A DNA stretch of 64,000 nucleotides from Paulinella micropora (lineage: Eukaryota; Cercozoa; Imbricatea; Euglyphida), in NCBI GenBank assembly GCA_009731375.1, contig BJOX01000173.1, positions 306,905-370,904 on the forward strand, read 5' to 3'. Shown here in pieces: positions 11,601-45,636 of this stretch. The notes under the pieces were generated by a model that saw only the letters and a program-made list of their open reading frames with translations, did not search any database and had not been told where the DNA came from. How positions within the stretch are numbered: position 1 is the first letter of the stretch; every line of letters starts with the position of its first letter. A program made the translations under genes and the position numbers.

Positions 11601-14438
11601 GAAGATGAGGAGAAAAAGTTGCGCCCGATCATGTTTATTAGTAGAAAGCTGTGTGCGGCGGAGCGAAATTACTGCACGCGACAGAGGGAGGCGTTGGCAG
11701 TAGTATGGGCTCTCAAGAGGCTCAGAGAATACTTGTGGGGAGGACCTCTATTCACGGTTAGGACCGATCATCACAACCTTCTTTGGTTGATGAATCATGA
11801 ACAAACCGGCCGTTTGGCGCGGTGGCAAGCTTTCTTGTCATGTTTCAATTTCACGATGGTCTACTTACCGGGAAAGCGAAACGTAGTCGCTGATAGCCTT
11901 TCCAGGCTAGAGTTTCAGTCGGAGGTGTCGGCTCTCGTATCATCAGTGGAGATGATGGACCTGTCCACGGACAAGGTATACGAGGTGAGCCACATAGAGG
12001 CGATGCAGATGGCAAGAGGCGTTCGTTATGACCGCACGGGTCTACGATATAGTCCTCAAGGCCCGGAGCATGGCATATGCTGTGAGGCGCATGTTCTCGA
12101 AGACGCTGAGTGGTCTTATGAGGCATACGAGAACGCGAAGGCGAATATAAAAGAAGAGGAGGAGACGACTGAGGTCTGTACTGAACCTCCACAGGAAAAT
12201 CGAAGCGAGCTTGATGAAGACCCGGAAAGGGTAGGAGTAAGGTTGGAGGACGGTACTATTCATATCGCCTCGCCTACCGCGTGGAGGCAGCAACAGGCGA
12301 CGGATCCGGAGTTCAAGGAGCTCATAACGTTATACAAGAACCCTAATGAGCTTAAAAAGACTCCACAGATCAAAGATCAGATGAAGGAGATGGCGTGGAG
12401 AGATGGGCTATTGTGGTACAAGGGCCAGCATGGCAAATTTGCATCACAGCCTGACAAATGGACTCTCTGGGTACCAGAGAAGTTGAGGCGCTTTATATAT
12501 GTCGCAGCCCATAACTGCCCCTTACTGGCACATCCGGGTCGACAAAGAACTCATTGGTTCATAGCGAGGCGATTTTGGTGGAAAGGGATGAAGGAGGAGA
12601 TAGACAGGGAAGTGGACGCATGCATCCCATGCAAAACCACAAAGACACCGCTGAAGGCGAACTTTGGCCTGATCGGTACATTCCCGTTACACGCCGGGAT
12701 GTTTGAATTTTTACACATCGATCATGTGGGACCTTTCCCCGAATCGGCAGAAGGGTACAGATACCTTCTTACCGCAATAGATCGAGCCACCAATTATGTC
12801 TGGGTTGTTCCTGTTAAGGACGCTACAGGCAAGACAACTGCGGAGGCTCTGATCGATAGGATCGTCTCGCAGATCGGAGTGCCTAGAAAGATATGTTCTG
12901 ATCGAGGTTCTGACTTTAATAATGAAGTCATCGACAGACTATCTAAGTACTACGGGATGAAATGGCAATATGTTACTGCCTATAACCCGAGAGCGAATGG
13001 CAAGATCGAGCGGGTACATAGACCTCTCAAAGCCTCGCTTAAGATGTACTGTATGAAGAAGGAGAATCAGAGAGCCTGGGTGGAGGCAGCACCTTCATTT
13101 GCCTTTGCAATGAACTGTCTACCCTCATCGGCATTAGGAGGAGCCAGGAGCTCAGTCTCGCCATATCAATTGGTTTACGGCCGAGAGCCTAATATCCCAA
13201 CCTCACTTCTGCATCCAAAAGACACTTGGGCAGATGAGGATGAGTTGTTCGGGATGAGACTAAGAGCGAAGATGGAGGCGGAACAAATAGTTGCGGCGCA
13301 CAGGGAGGCGGAGCGCAGAAAGACTGACGCACAAGGAGTGCGACAAGCGCACTTAGATCAAGTCCGTTTCCAGGTTGGGGATATTGTACTCTTGTACCAT
13401 CCTCAAGTCCCTAAGGGGGTTAGCTCTAAGCTGTTTACCCACTGGAAAGGACCATACCAGATCATGGAACAGATGGGACCTCTGAATTATAAGATCAGGG
13501 GTAGAGGGAAGGTGCAGATTGTGAATGTTCGAAGGCTGATCAAATATGACCCCTTCTTACTTGAGGATGAATCCGTTGAGGAGGCGTTGAAACGGATGAA
13601 GGAGGACTTCAAAGAGGTACCGCCTATACAGAAGGAGGATACCTTAGAGGAGGAGAATGCCTATCGGGCACCGGTCACGGAGAAGGAGGAGACCGAGAAG
13701 GAGAGTAAGGAAGACTCAAACCGCAAAAGCGCGGCGGGGACTCAGTCTAAAGCCCCCATAGTCCGCGGCGGTACGAAGGAGAAGTTCACGGAGGCGCAGA
13801 GGAGGAGAGCGCAAAACGATCTCATCTTCGACCAACCGAGGAAGGTGGCAAGGTCGACGCGAGCGACGGATGTCCATGGAGGAGGAGGGGAGAAGGACAC
13901 TAACCCGAACGCGGGTAATGTGGACATTCGACATGTGCGATGGAAGGAAGGAGAGGCGATTGCGGCCATCAAGTGGGTCCGAGACGCTTTTTATCTGTTG
14001 AGACCGGCAGAATCTCATGTTGCCGATGACACTCTCTCAGATCTTTATCTCATGCGAGCTGTGGCGGTCCCGCAGACTACACGGGCAGCACGGACATCGA
14101 AGAGATCCTTAGCAGCAAAAACGATACAACCGGTACTCCATTTTTGGAGAAGCATGGACCCTGTTGAGGATCCAAAAGCTAGACAATATTTACCGGTGTA
14201 CAAAGACGCGAAAAATCTCGAGACATGGGATGATACTATTACCCTTCGAGACAAAGACCACACTGCGTGGACTATTCAGTCACTGCCTAGAGGAGTGCTT
14301 GACATTCCTTTTGACTTATCTTTGGGCGCCATCCCTAACAAAATATGGGACATTCTGGAGGAGTCGAAGTTTGACTTGACTTTTGTTGGCGGCCCGCCAC
14401 CTGGCAAAGGGGTTCGCGCAAGGCGACGAAGGCAGTAA
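8691..14438 (+). CDS. pol: Pol polyprotein: protease-like, RT, RNase H, integrase, C-terminal extension
   Basis: An uninterrupted 1,915-codon frame, in phase with gag. Residues are counted from the ATG. A basic, acidic and Glu-rich N-terminus leads to a retropepsin-like region (about 150-270), where the position of the catalytic DTG reads KVG (164-166). RT carries VIDLKNGFWQIPL and the catalytic YIDD (804-807), with an insertion of about 20 residues just before the YIDD strand. RNase H starts at VDTDAS (Asp 956, 958) and ends at VADSLSRL. Integrase has an HHCC module (His 1281, Cys 1311, Cys 1314) and a D1344, D1404, E1440 core with the usual 35-residue D-E spacing. A GPY/F-like module (KGPY near 1590) follows, then a tail of about 300 residues ending in a PFDL...IP...WD...PPPGK pattern shared with element 2. 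I see no chromodomain. It replicates the element by reverse transcription and integrates the cDNA. Confidence 0.95.
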   Translation: MPTVDEQDTNGSVPPRREGEGTQPHKPQGKHLLVHPSRANMINDANRKAKKAMEERKPKPKARSPPTKKQRTVPPPKDSIVSAIDTSTLGVPDSVQKTLEIPEAPETQEVKLAEKGGEREEDKELELRLKTLERKIHVLAASLHRPDALCYTDLFCETLQTTLKVGNDTMANINIVGQKFLNSHRTWVDKNIRKTKGTLKGVGSRTEITGIVTLIFKLKSGRVYRADLYVVPDYHGSILLSYDQLATMGAVIDCAARRVIYGVKNGEEEDINPMTATDSYEAFELSLATERKKLAFVHEATEAYVHPYVTVPEELTWTDNWETEMQAYTVTIPAWDRKSIDDLVVARNEEIICVAKQCPSLARFAEGGGADVHITNGYCYHAKVSDEKREAFVPRRKGRIPDTPADDIKTFITNFWGDVPTWPRSLTEVKKCLRTLFESNKPYTVILPYNEKAIWAQEIRDRLIDHPIPVPSRKQQLVVACRLGSREQSSAYKQKLRAQDKLKLIPQAFTCFDGFYTRKAPIQYANLIDMLVGLGHDDEPDTVTYERTGLDDLSEEDLSLEEDLAPLKEHKKMSEEDFQAAARKILEEGVGSEREKAFLKAKMEAYREIFDPPRAGGVKSDDFTAVIYKIPGAEPSPAPRRANLSIHEAKIAEENVRQLLDEDFIERSTSPIVSQPKIVPKPGGEWRLTINYARVNKVLEEERNPLPTLEEGRRVLRNAKFYSVIDLKNGFWQIPLDEKSRWLTAFVVGMEIYQWKVLPMGLKQAPGLFQKAMQKMLSGQYDDQSEDGFMRRRGQKAGEYAFCYIDDIIVYSNTMEEHIDHLSDVFRRIGAFGLKCNLKKCQLARTSVTYLGYEISHNRVSISREKREEIMSRQLPKNRTELHSFLAMAQYYSQFIPDWGATRAKLEKMIDFGDFEKWDEEALQAFNTLKDIIYKDPKDGGLVLMMPDFTKPFVVDTDASKFAIGAVLQQEDEEKKLRPIMFISRKLCAAERNYCTRQREALAVVWALKRLREYLWGGPLFTVRTDHHNLLWLMNHEQTGRLARWQAFLSCFNFTMVYLPGKRNVVADSLSRLEFQSEVSALVSSVEMMDLSTDKVYEVSHIEAMQMARGVRYDRTGLRYSPQGPEHGICCEAHVLEDAEWSYEAYENAKANIKEEEETTEVCTEPPQENRSELDEDPERVGVRLEDGTIHIASPTAWRQQQATDPEFKELITLYKNPNELKKTPQIKDQMKEMAWRDGLLWYKGQHGKFASQPDKWTLWVPEKLRRFIYVAAHNCPLLAHPGRQRTHWFIARRFWWKGMKEEIDREVDACIPCKTTKTPLKANFGLIGTFPLHAGMFEFLHIDHVGPFPESAEGYRYLLTAIDRATNYVWVVPVKDATGKTTAEALIDRIVSQIGVPRKICSDRGSDFNNEVIDRLSKYYGMKWQYVTAYNPRANGKIERVHRPLKASLKMYCMKKENQRAWVEAAPSFAFAMNCLPSSALGGARSSVSPYQLVYGREPNIPTSLLHPKDTWADEDELFGMRLRAKMEAEQIVAAHREAERRKTDAQGVRQAHLDQVRFQVGDIVLLYHPQVPKGVSSKLFTHWKGPYQIMEQMGPLNYKIRGRGKVQIVNVRRLIKYDPFLLEDESVEEALKRMKEDFKEVPPIQKEDTLEEENAYRAPVTEKEETEKESKEDSNRKSAAGTQSKAPIVRGGTKEKFTEAQRRRAQNDLIFDQPRKVARSTRATDVHGGGGEKDTNPNAGNVDIRHVRWKEGEAIAAIKWVRDAFYLLRPAESHVADDTLSDLYLMRAVAVPQTTRAARTSKRSLAAKTIQPVLHFWRSMDPVEDPKARQYLPVYKDAKNLETWDDTITLRDKDHTAWTIQSLPRGVLDIPFDLSLGAIPNKIWDILEESKFDLTFVGGPPPGKGVRARRRRQ

Positions 14439-15233
14439 GTGACATTTTTTTCTTTTATCACGCGTCGGACATTGAAAGCTGCATGTGGATTAATCTCATA
14501 GTGCCCATGTCAGATCATGTCTTATTAAAATGTTTTTATACCATTGTTGTTACTTGGCATTTTTATCGCAACATATGAGTGCGAGGGTCAATCGGCAAAT
14601 GGATACGACACCGTATAAGGGGATCGCTTGTGAGTTTAGCGATGGTGTTCCTGGTACGACCCTGCTTCAAGTATCCAGGGTGATGTTCTCAAAAAATGTT
14701 CTCATAGTAGACATATTAAATTTTTTTCTTTGGATATACTTAATATCGTCATACCAGCACGGTCCGTCTCTACTTGTGTCGGCATATCGCATGGTCGGGC
14801 TCACTCACCCCGGCTTTGGATATAGTTATTAGGTCTGGCCCCCTAGTACTATATTAAGGTAACCGATTGAATACAAGGGTATGTTATTAAAAGACAATGT
14901 ATTTACTGATCGGAAGTGTTTTTGGAGAAGGAGAAAAATTATAACGCTGCTTTTATTGCAATAGTAATACTATTTGTTCTTGACATACTGCCTCAGAATT
15001 AAGTTACGGGGGGGACAACAAGTGTGGAAGGAGGAGTTTTTATTTACAAAAACGAGGCTGGAGATTTATAGTTGACTCGTGTCTGGCGTATGCGTTTTAT
15101 ATATCCACTGCACCGTCTATCCGTGGGTTAATGCACTTAGTTGCGACACCCCGTAGCGTTTGTGCAGAAAAGAAATCAGCAATTATATGACGAAAATATT
15201 GCATATTTCCGTCATAAAAACGGGAAGGTGTAC
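14439..15233 (+). other. 3' untranslated tail of element 1
   Basis: About 800 bp between the pol stop and the 3' LTR. One 100-codon ORF (14530-14832) with hydrophobic stretches is present but has no recognisable relative, and I treat it as chance. Purine-rich stretches occur near 14922, 15032 and 15218-15227. The last lies a few bases before the LTR and is the best but weak candidate for the polypurine tract. Confidence 0.6.
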
Positions 15234-15485
15234 TGTAGGCATCACCCCCCGGATAGCCGGTAAAAAGTATCCTTTTTCTGGTGTCAGGTGCATCTAGTTT
15301 TTCCCATTATTTTCAATATCGTTTGGCCGGATTTGACCTAATGCCATTTTAACCTTGGTCTGTTGCCGTTTTCTTTTCGGCTTCACTGAGCTAATATAAC
15401 GAGACATCATTCTCTTTTGGGGATTTGTGTCTGGTTGTATTACCGACTTTTTATTGAGCTATTAATATCTTCGGGGATTGTAACA
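15234..15485 (+). repeat. 3' LTR of element 1
   Basis: 252 bp, starting TGTAGG and ending TAACA, followed by the TGTT target duplication at 15486-15489. It differs from the 5' LTR by about three substitutions, one T in a T-run and a 6-nt insertion near 15462. Confidence 0.95.
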
Positions 15486-15489
15486 TGTT

Positions 15490-15852
15490 ACATTAACTAA
15501 TTTGAATTCCTGCCATACTAACTGACCGCTATTCTGAAATCTGGCCGCGCCCCTTAGCTAAAATTCGACACTTGAATGTACCCAGTAATATTAATATATT
15601 ATTAATAATACGTTCAAGTCACCTTATAATTTGTATTAATACAACAAAATTTTATATATGTTATTGCTTTTTGTTTTTCTTTTTACGCTTCACCTCTTAA
15701 TTATATAAGTAACTCTTCCCGCAAAAAAATTACCTTTAATGGTTCCAAACAAATCTGCACATTAAGGAATCTCACTAATTAAAATCAATATTAACATTGT
15801 TCATACTATTTAGACTAATCTGGAACCGCCTGCAACGGTGCCAGAAACAGCC
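15490..15852. other. AT-rich intergenic DNA downstream of gamma-COP
   Basis: Complex AT-rich sequence between the retrotransposon and the gamma-COP stop codon. It should contain the gamma-COP 3' UTR and polyadenylation site (minus strand), but I see no decisive signal. No ORF is supported. Confidence 0.5.
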
Positions 15853-39119
<23,267 letters not shown>

Positions 39120-40422
39120 CACCTCTGGGCGCAGACGTGCACACCCTGAATGAATGAGTAGAATTTGCGGGTGGATTTTAAGATTATCTTAGCACATGAC
39201 GTGTGGGGATCGGTATCTGTCCACAACTATCTGTACGCTTGCAGACTAATGCTGTTGTTTTTCGTATGTGTGTTCAATATCTGTGTCCGGTGCTTAAAAC
39301 AAACTCATCAACGGCTTTGCAAATCACAATACAGCTTTGTTTCACACGAAAAAAAGTGAACAGATAAACATCTATACACATCCGTCCATGAGGTCACAGA
39401 CAAATTGATATACAAGGCAGTGGGCACCCTCAAAAAATGCACCCAACAGAACCAAAAATGCCATCACAGAAAATCAAGGGGGAAAAAAAGTGCATTGGCG
39501 CAAATTATTCCATTAGCTTTGTGCATGCCTATCGTATTTCCGACTTTGGGCGTGGCCTGCAGAACCTTTTCGTCGCAAAGGTACAACTGTTCTTTTCGTG
39601 ATCACTAAAGGAAACGATAGTAAACATGAACATGCTAGACCTCATGACGGACGAAGTGAACCTAAGTATCTCTGCGATTGGTGCCGAGGTCCCGCGGCAT
39701 TTTCCTGTCTTGCAAACGACTTTATGTGTTATCACCCAAAACGTTTCGAAATATGCATGCGTATTTTATTTTTTGGTTGTCACTTCAGGCTCTTAAACTT
39801 GGATTGGAAAGCCCAACTGCATCAAGTATGCCTCAACCAAAGAAGTTGTCGAGACTGATGATTGTGCATGTTTCCTTGCGCAGCCGAAACAGTCCATGCT
39901 CCCCCACCAACAGCTCGGGGACCAGGGTTTCTCTTTTTGCGTATCTTGCATACGACTAGTTTATCTTTTATGTCTTGCGCAGAGTGGGGCTCACAAAAAG
40001 ATTTGATCCCAGTGCGTTGAACAAAATGCTGGAGGACCTTCAACATGAAGAGGTTTGTCCACCTGTCTGAGCAAACTCAAAATTCTCACAAGTTGTGATC
40101 TGCAACAGGGAGACGAAGAAGAAGAAAACCAGGAAGATGATACGTCAAAATCAGAAGGAAACTCAAAGAAGGAATGAAATAGCATCCCCCCCCCCCCCCC
40201 CCCCCCCCCCNNNNNNNNNNNNNNNNNNNNNNNNNNNNNNNNNNNNNNNNNNNNNNNNNNNNNNNNNNNNNNNNNNNNNNNNNNNNNNNNNNNNNNNNNN
40301 NNNNNNNNNNNNNNNNNNNNNNNNNNNNNNNNNNNNNNNNNNNNNNNNNNNNNNNNNNNNNCCCCCCCCCCCCCCCCTCTCTCTTTCTTTCTTTCTTTCT
40401 CTCTCTCTTTCTCTCTCTCTCT

Positions 40423-40498
<76 letters not shown>

Positions 40499-41005
40499 CT
40501 CTCCCTCTCTCTCTCATACACGACAACACAGATAGACAAGCTCAGCTGCTTCTAGACTGAGCACGTCTTTAGACCAATTTGAGGCGCTTCGATAACGATT
40601 TTAGACTTGCGTTTCATCCAAACTCACGCAACTGGGTTATTACCAACTGTACATAATAAATTTATGATTATATCAACATTGAACATGTCAACTTGAGTTC
40701 GCTGGGCAACATACCGACTGGATATCATCCCGCTCGGCGTGTAGAACTTACTCAGCAATTCCAAGAAACTATTTGTTCCATTTCATGTTTGTTTTTGTTC
40801 CTTTCTCGTGATTTATTTCTCCCTCGGCTGTTTCTTTCTCCCTTTGTGTGTTTTTCTTTTTTTGGTTTCTCGTTTCACTTTCTTTTTTGGCTTTGATTAC
40901 CTTTTTCTTTCCTTCGGCTCCTTTAGACTTTCCACCCCCTCCCCCCTCTCTCTCTCTCTCTCTCTGTCCTCTCTCTCTCTCTCTCTCTTGCCTGTGTGTG
41001 TGTGT

Positions 41006-41059
<54 letters not shown>

Positions 41060-41300
41060 CCTCCCTCCCTCTCCTCTCCTCTCCTCTCCTCTCTCCTCTC
41101 CTCTCCTCTCCTCCCCTCCTCTCCTCTTCTCTCCTCTCCTCTTCTCTCCTCTCTCCTCTCTCTATCTCCTCTCTCCTCTCTCCTCGCCTCTCCTCTCCCC
41201 TCCCCTCTCCTCTCTCCTCTCTCCTCTCCTCTNNNNNNNNNNCCCCTCCCCTCTCCCCTCTCCTCTCTCCTCTCTCTCTCTCTCCTCCTCTCTCCTCTCT
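39120..41300. other. Region upstream of gamma-COP: no gene seen
   Basis: 39120-40180 is complex DNA that should hold the gamma-COP promoter; no core element is clear. Poly-C and N (40211-40361), then (CT)n and (CTTT)n run to 40515. 40560-40930 is complex and T-rich, and 40935-41310 is (CT)n/(CTCTC)n with a 10-N gap at 41233-41242. Confidence 0.6.
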
Positions 41301-41930
41301 CCTCTCTCCTGGGCGATCTTGGGATTCGGGTCCGTGGGCCCAGCTGCTTTGGTGTCCTCCGAGGTCGAGATAAGATGTAAAGGATGTCTGGTTTTGTCTT
41401 GGTTGTCTGATGGGGAGCCTACTCCATTGTGTCTTACAGGGGACTCTTGGCTGGACTAGTGTTGGTCCCATCCAGACCCAGTATTACCCTGGCGGCACTA
41501 TTGGGTCGTGTTAGGGCCTATCGTTATAGTCCGCCAGTGATCCGTCTTGGGGTTAGGACGCGATGTAGCTCTCTGTCTTTACAGGGGATGGTGTGGAGTC
41601 CTTGATCCGCTATCTCTTGACTGTTGTATTCTATTATATCTCTGAGTCTCGTCCGAGCAAGAGAGGGGTGTAGTGAGACTGTGGGACCCAGGTGCGAAAA
41701 AGAGAAAGAACGAGGGTTGCAGCGAACGAGAGTGATATAGGACGCAATGCAGTATAGTAAAGTGCAGAGCATTCTTGGCTATCAGTCTGACTTCGTGGCT
41801 TGCATGGGTAATACGCCCCGCGAGGGGACGCAAGTGACCCTTCCCTCGCCCCGCAAGGACGATAAATCGTCAAGTCAGACGTCAACCGCGCAGTGCGTGC
41901 AGAGCAAAAACGAATATGCAAGTAAAAGAA

Positions 41931-41976
<46 letters not shown>

Positions 41977-42026
41977 AGAGACAGAGACAGCGAGAGAGGG
42001 AGAAAGAGAGAAAAATAGAGAGATCA
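41301..42026. other. Complex intergenic DNA, no gene recognised
   Basis: The sequence is moderately GC-rich with short ORFs on both strands (for example plus 41747-42178, which runs into a (GA)n tract at 41930-41975). None has a recognisable domain. Confidence 0.5.
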
Positions 42027-43400
42027 AAAATTTGCAGAGGGACAGGCACGACAACACATGGGAGGCAGAGCATGCCAGACGTTTGCAACACTACCATAAC
42101 CCCAGCCCCACCCAGCGATTGCAAACTCAGCCACAAGCAAACGCAAGATACAAACGGGTCTGTACTACCCCAAAGTGAAGGCTGCATGCCCCCCTTTGGG
42201 GATGTCCCCTCACGAAAAAGCAAACAGACCAAGGCAGTATAGTTTGTTAGCTTGTGAAACACAGAGTTGAAAGGCACATCAAGGGTAGGTTTACAAACAA
42301 ACAGGGAGCTACATACGGTTGTTAAACATAGTTCCAAGACGCATGGATGGCTTTGATCCCTTCGCAAGTGCTGGTTTGCGTTAGGTCCCAAAAGAGAGTG
42401 TTGGTTGCAGTCCAAATTCACAATCAGACAAAGAGGCAAAGAAAAACCGGGGACCAGACTGGTTGGTAAAGGGAAAAGGAGCAACCAGATGATTGGTTAG
42501 TTGTTGTGGCGTTAGGTCCAAGATGGGGGAGTGGTCAACCATTATCTTAGAAAGGTCTGGGTGTCCATTGGAAACGTGGAGGTGTGGTAAAGCAAATTTG
42601 ACTTTAAGTCCTCCTACCAAGAAGAACAAGGCAGAACGACAGAAAGACAGACAAACAGGCAGGTAGACTGAGAGACAGACAGACAGAATGTGGTTCCTGG
42701 ACCTCCAAGAAGGTCTGGGCATCCATCGGAAAAATAGAGATATGGCAGAGCAAATTCAAATTCAAAAAATCAGAGCGAGAAGAAAAGGACAACATTGAAA
42801 AAAAAAGGGGGGGGGGGGGGGAAAGAGTAGAAAAAGAGGTGCATGACGAGAAGGAGAGAGAGTAAAGAAGTAGGTGGTTCCTTGACAGTTTTAGGTCCAG
42901 TTGTGTTTCTCATGCTCCAAGGTGTGGCGATGCAAATTTAAAAATTTGCAGAGGGACGGGCACGCCAGACAGATGCAGCGTCACCGCGATCACAGCCACA
43001 CTCATTCATAACAAGCACAGCCACCAGCATCAGCAAGACACATACGGGTCGGTACTACCCCAGAGTGTAGGCTGCATGCCCCACTCTGGAGATGTCCCCT
43101 TCGCGCAAAAGCAAACAGACAAAGGCAACATAGTTGGCTAGCATGGGAAGCACAATGTTGGAGGGTACATCAAGGGTAGGTTCACATAAACTCAGGGAGC
43201 TATATTAGGTTGCTAGATAAGTTTTAAGTAGTGCGGATTGCTTTGATTCCTACGCTAGTGTGGGCTTGTGTTGGGGTCCGAAAGAGTGGGTTGGTTGGCG
43301 TCCTAGTTCGCTACCAAAAAAAAAAAAAAAACTACAAAGAAAAGCGGGGGGCCCGACAGGTTGGTGATGGGAAGGTGGTTGAGTTTGAAATAATAATAAT
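42027..43400 (+). repeat. Diverged direct repeat of about 450 bp, two copies
   Basis: Copy 1 is about 42027-42475 and copy 2 about 42944-43390. Both start AAATTTGCAGAGGGAC and share TACTACCCC, GGCTGCATGCCCC, GATGTCCCC and ACATCAAGGGTAGGTT in order. The 470 bp between them holds two further short related pieces (AAGGTCTGGG near 42553 and 42711). No ORF is supported. It may be a dispersed element or an old tandem duplication. Confidence 0.8.
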
Positions 43401-44038
43401 AGCATACACACACACACACGCACACACGTGCACACTAATCATCATTGACTCAAGGACAACCGGGAGCAACCAAGCACCAAGACAAAATAAAAAGGACGAC
43501 AACTTGGGAGCAGCACCAGCGCAAGAGAGGAATAAAATACAAGAACAGAAAAGCAGAAAGCAGACGTCCAAGCACGCCTAGGTGAAAAAGCAAACAGAAC
43601 CCCCAACCAACAGTCAGCCGTTAAAACATGCAAACAAAAAATTTAAGGGCAGAAAAACAACAGAACGCATACCAGACTGCACAGCGACGCGAGCACAAGA
43701 TAGGAGTCAAAAAGACATCAAGCCAGAGGAAGACAACGAACCTTACTGCAACACAAACACTCAAACGCAGGAACCAGATTTGAAAATAGCATCAAAAGAG
43801 AGAAAAGACAAACAGTTCAAATTAAAATATAAAACAATAAAATAGGACAGACACAAGCTAATGCCAAAAAAATGTATTTACTCAAGTTCAACACCCTAAT
43901 GATTAAAATTCTAAATAGTTAAAAAAAAATATCATTTGAATTAACTTATTTATTTTATTTTTTTACACATAAATTAAGGCAAAGTAACATATCCTCAGGG
44001 GAAAAAAAATAATAAATAAAAATAAAAATAAAACCCTT
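43401..44038. other. A-rich intergenic DNA
   Basis: A-rich sequence with (CA)n near 43407-43432 and AT-rich DNA after 43850. Plus-strand frames of 87-116 codons are Lys/Gln/Thr-rich through base composition. No gene is supported. Confidence 0.5.
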
Positions 44039-44326
44039 AGTATTGCTGTTGACATTCAAGACAACAACAAAAATTAGTTTTTCATTTTTGTGTCAGATTT
44101 TCATTTTTGTGACAGTTTTTCATTTTTGTGACAAAAATTCTTCAAATTTTCAAATTTAACGGTAACATTTCGCGAAAATTTACGATATTTTGCGGACGAA
44201 TATAGCAGTTAATTTGAAAAATTCAAATTTTCACCCAAAATCAAAATTCCAACCAAAACTGAAATTCCAACCAAAACAGAAAAATCAATTTTTTTTGTTG
44301 TCTTGAATGTCAACAGCAATATTATT
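44039..44326. mobile_element. 288-bp foldback/MITE-like element
   Basis: TATTGCTGTTGACATTCAAG at about 44041 is repeated in inverse orientation at about 44304-44323, and the similarity continues inward (arms of about 50 bp). The interior has three tandem copies of TTTTCATTTTTGTGACAG (44078-44140) and a motif block GTAACATTTCGC...TTTTGCGGACG that also flanks element 1. No target duplication was established. It has no coding capacity. Confidence 0.65.
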
Positions 44327-45050
44327 TTCATTAAACCTTGACCTAATCTTCCTCCTACAAAGAGAGGAAACCAGTATGGCGGAAAATGTAGGAGACTGTC
44401 AGAGCCAAGCAACAAAAAGGAAAAAGAGATGCATTTCCCAGTGTCACCCCTAACGATAATATTATACTGCTTAAAAAAGTAGTACCGATTATGAATCGTA
44501 ATATTATCGTTTTCAACCGGCTCAAAAGTATATAAATAAAAACGGATATAACTACATCTTAAAGAGATATAGCTCTTCTATACATCACTGTGTATAGGGG
44601 TATAAGAAAAGGTCGCATATTTACCTATCTGCGCCTACGATCCCCCCTCCCCGTCTTATACGGGAACCGTAGTAAATAGGGGTAGATTGGTAAATATCGG
44701 CAAATGAGAGCGCACTTTCCGGGTCTGTTTCCTCATGAGTGATCGACTCCTGTGGAGACAACCCATTGAGTAGCTTGAGTGACCGCTAAGTTTTTGCTCT
44801 TCATCACCGTTGTACGTCCGGTACTTACAAAATACAAATTTGAGTTTGGAGATTTTCGAGTTCAAATTTGAATTTGAATTTTGAACTATCTCCTCCCCCT
44901 CTTCTATGGCGATCTGCCATAGACGTACAACGGTCTGATCCTGTCGCTGTCAAACCATGCTTTCGCCGTTTCCTTTCTCCATGCTTTGCAGGGAAACTTC
45001 CCGAGGTTGAGGGTCGGCAGCACTTGCAACAGCTCTGGTGACATGGGTCC
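44327..45050. other. Intergenic DNA, possible LTR territory of element 2
   Basis: No gene is seen. It contains two short arms rich in AAATTTG/CAAATTT (44834-44885). The 3' LTR of element 2 may lie within about 44400-45630, but without the 5' partner I cannot delimit it. Confidence 0.3.
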
Positions 45051-45057
45051 ACCCTTC

Positions 45058-45385
45058 GGATCTGTGATCCTAGCATTACTAGGCGATTTGCATCTGATCC
45101 GAAGTCCGAGCAATTCTAACTATCCCGCGTCCCCATCCCCTGTCTCTGCTCCACTCCGTCCGAGGGATCTGTGATCCGAGGATTACTGTGCGGTATGCAT
45201 CCGATCTGAAGCATCTCCGAGCAATTCTCAGGTTCCGCGTCCCCCATTCCCTGTCTTAAGGATCTGTGATCCGAAAATTACTGTGCCATTTACATCCGAT
45301 GTAAAACAAATGTCCGAGCAATTCTAAAGTTCCGCGTCCCTAGCACATGTCTCGGCCCTAGTCCGTCCGACGGATCTGTGATCCC
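45058..45385. repeat. Tandem repeat of about 105 bp, three units
   Basis: GGATCTGTGATCC starts at 45058, 45165, 45260 and 45372. Each unit also contains TCCGAGCAATTCT and a CCGCGTCCC block. The units differ in length by 10-17 bp. Confidence 0.8.
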
Positions 45386-45636
45386 GAGAATACAGGGAGG
45401 CATTGATCTCAATTGTTCAATACCCCCGTGCATCCTCGTCCATCATAGGGATGAACGGGCGCTATGCAAGTGTCAAGGGTGCCGTTGGCGTGTTCGGCGT
45501 TGTTTGTTTGGTTTTGTTGTCTGCAGACATTTTCTTATTGCCACCTGGCAAGTATCTACTTCGCTGTGGCGAAGGTAGAAGTGTCTAAAAATATATATAC
45601 AACCAATTGGCTGGGTCTCAAAACGCGTCTACGCTT

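Larger units (their letters stand above)
5097..15485 (+). mobile_element. Full-length LTR retrotransposon (element 1, Ty3-like domain order)
   Basis: A 10,389-bp element bounded by two LTRs that begin TGTAGG and end TAACA, flanked by the direct repeat TGTT (5093-5096 and 15486-15489). The order is 5' LTR, PBS, leader of about 740 bp, gag, pol (protease-like, RT, RNase H, integrase, GPY/F-like module, unusual C-terminal extension), an untranslated tail of about 800 bp and 3' LTR. RT before integrase is the Ty3 order. The LTRs differ by about three substitutions and two small indels, so insertion is recent. Two in-frame UGA codons (6309, 8613) and a protease-like domain without the expected Asp are the only visible departures from an intact element. 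Confidence 0.95.

Noticed and set aside
13400-14438. Chromodomain at the integrase C-terminus
   Set aside because: I see the GPY/F-like module but no chromodomain aromatic-cage pattern in either element.
8691-14438. Copia-type element
   Set aside because: Integrase lies after RT and RNase H, which is the Ty3-type order.
14530-14832. 100-codon ORF after pol in element 1 as an envelope-like gene
   Set aside because: It is short, AT-driven and unlike ORF3 of element 2, with no signal peptide or conserved motif.
44400-45630. 3' LTR of element 2
   Set aside because: No second copy is in the window (the 5' end lies past 64000), so the boundaries cannot be supported.
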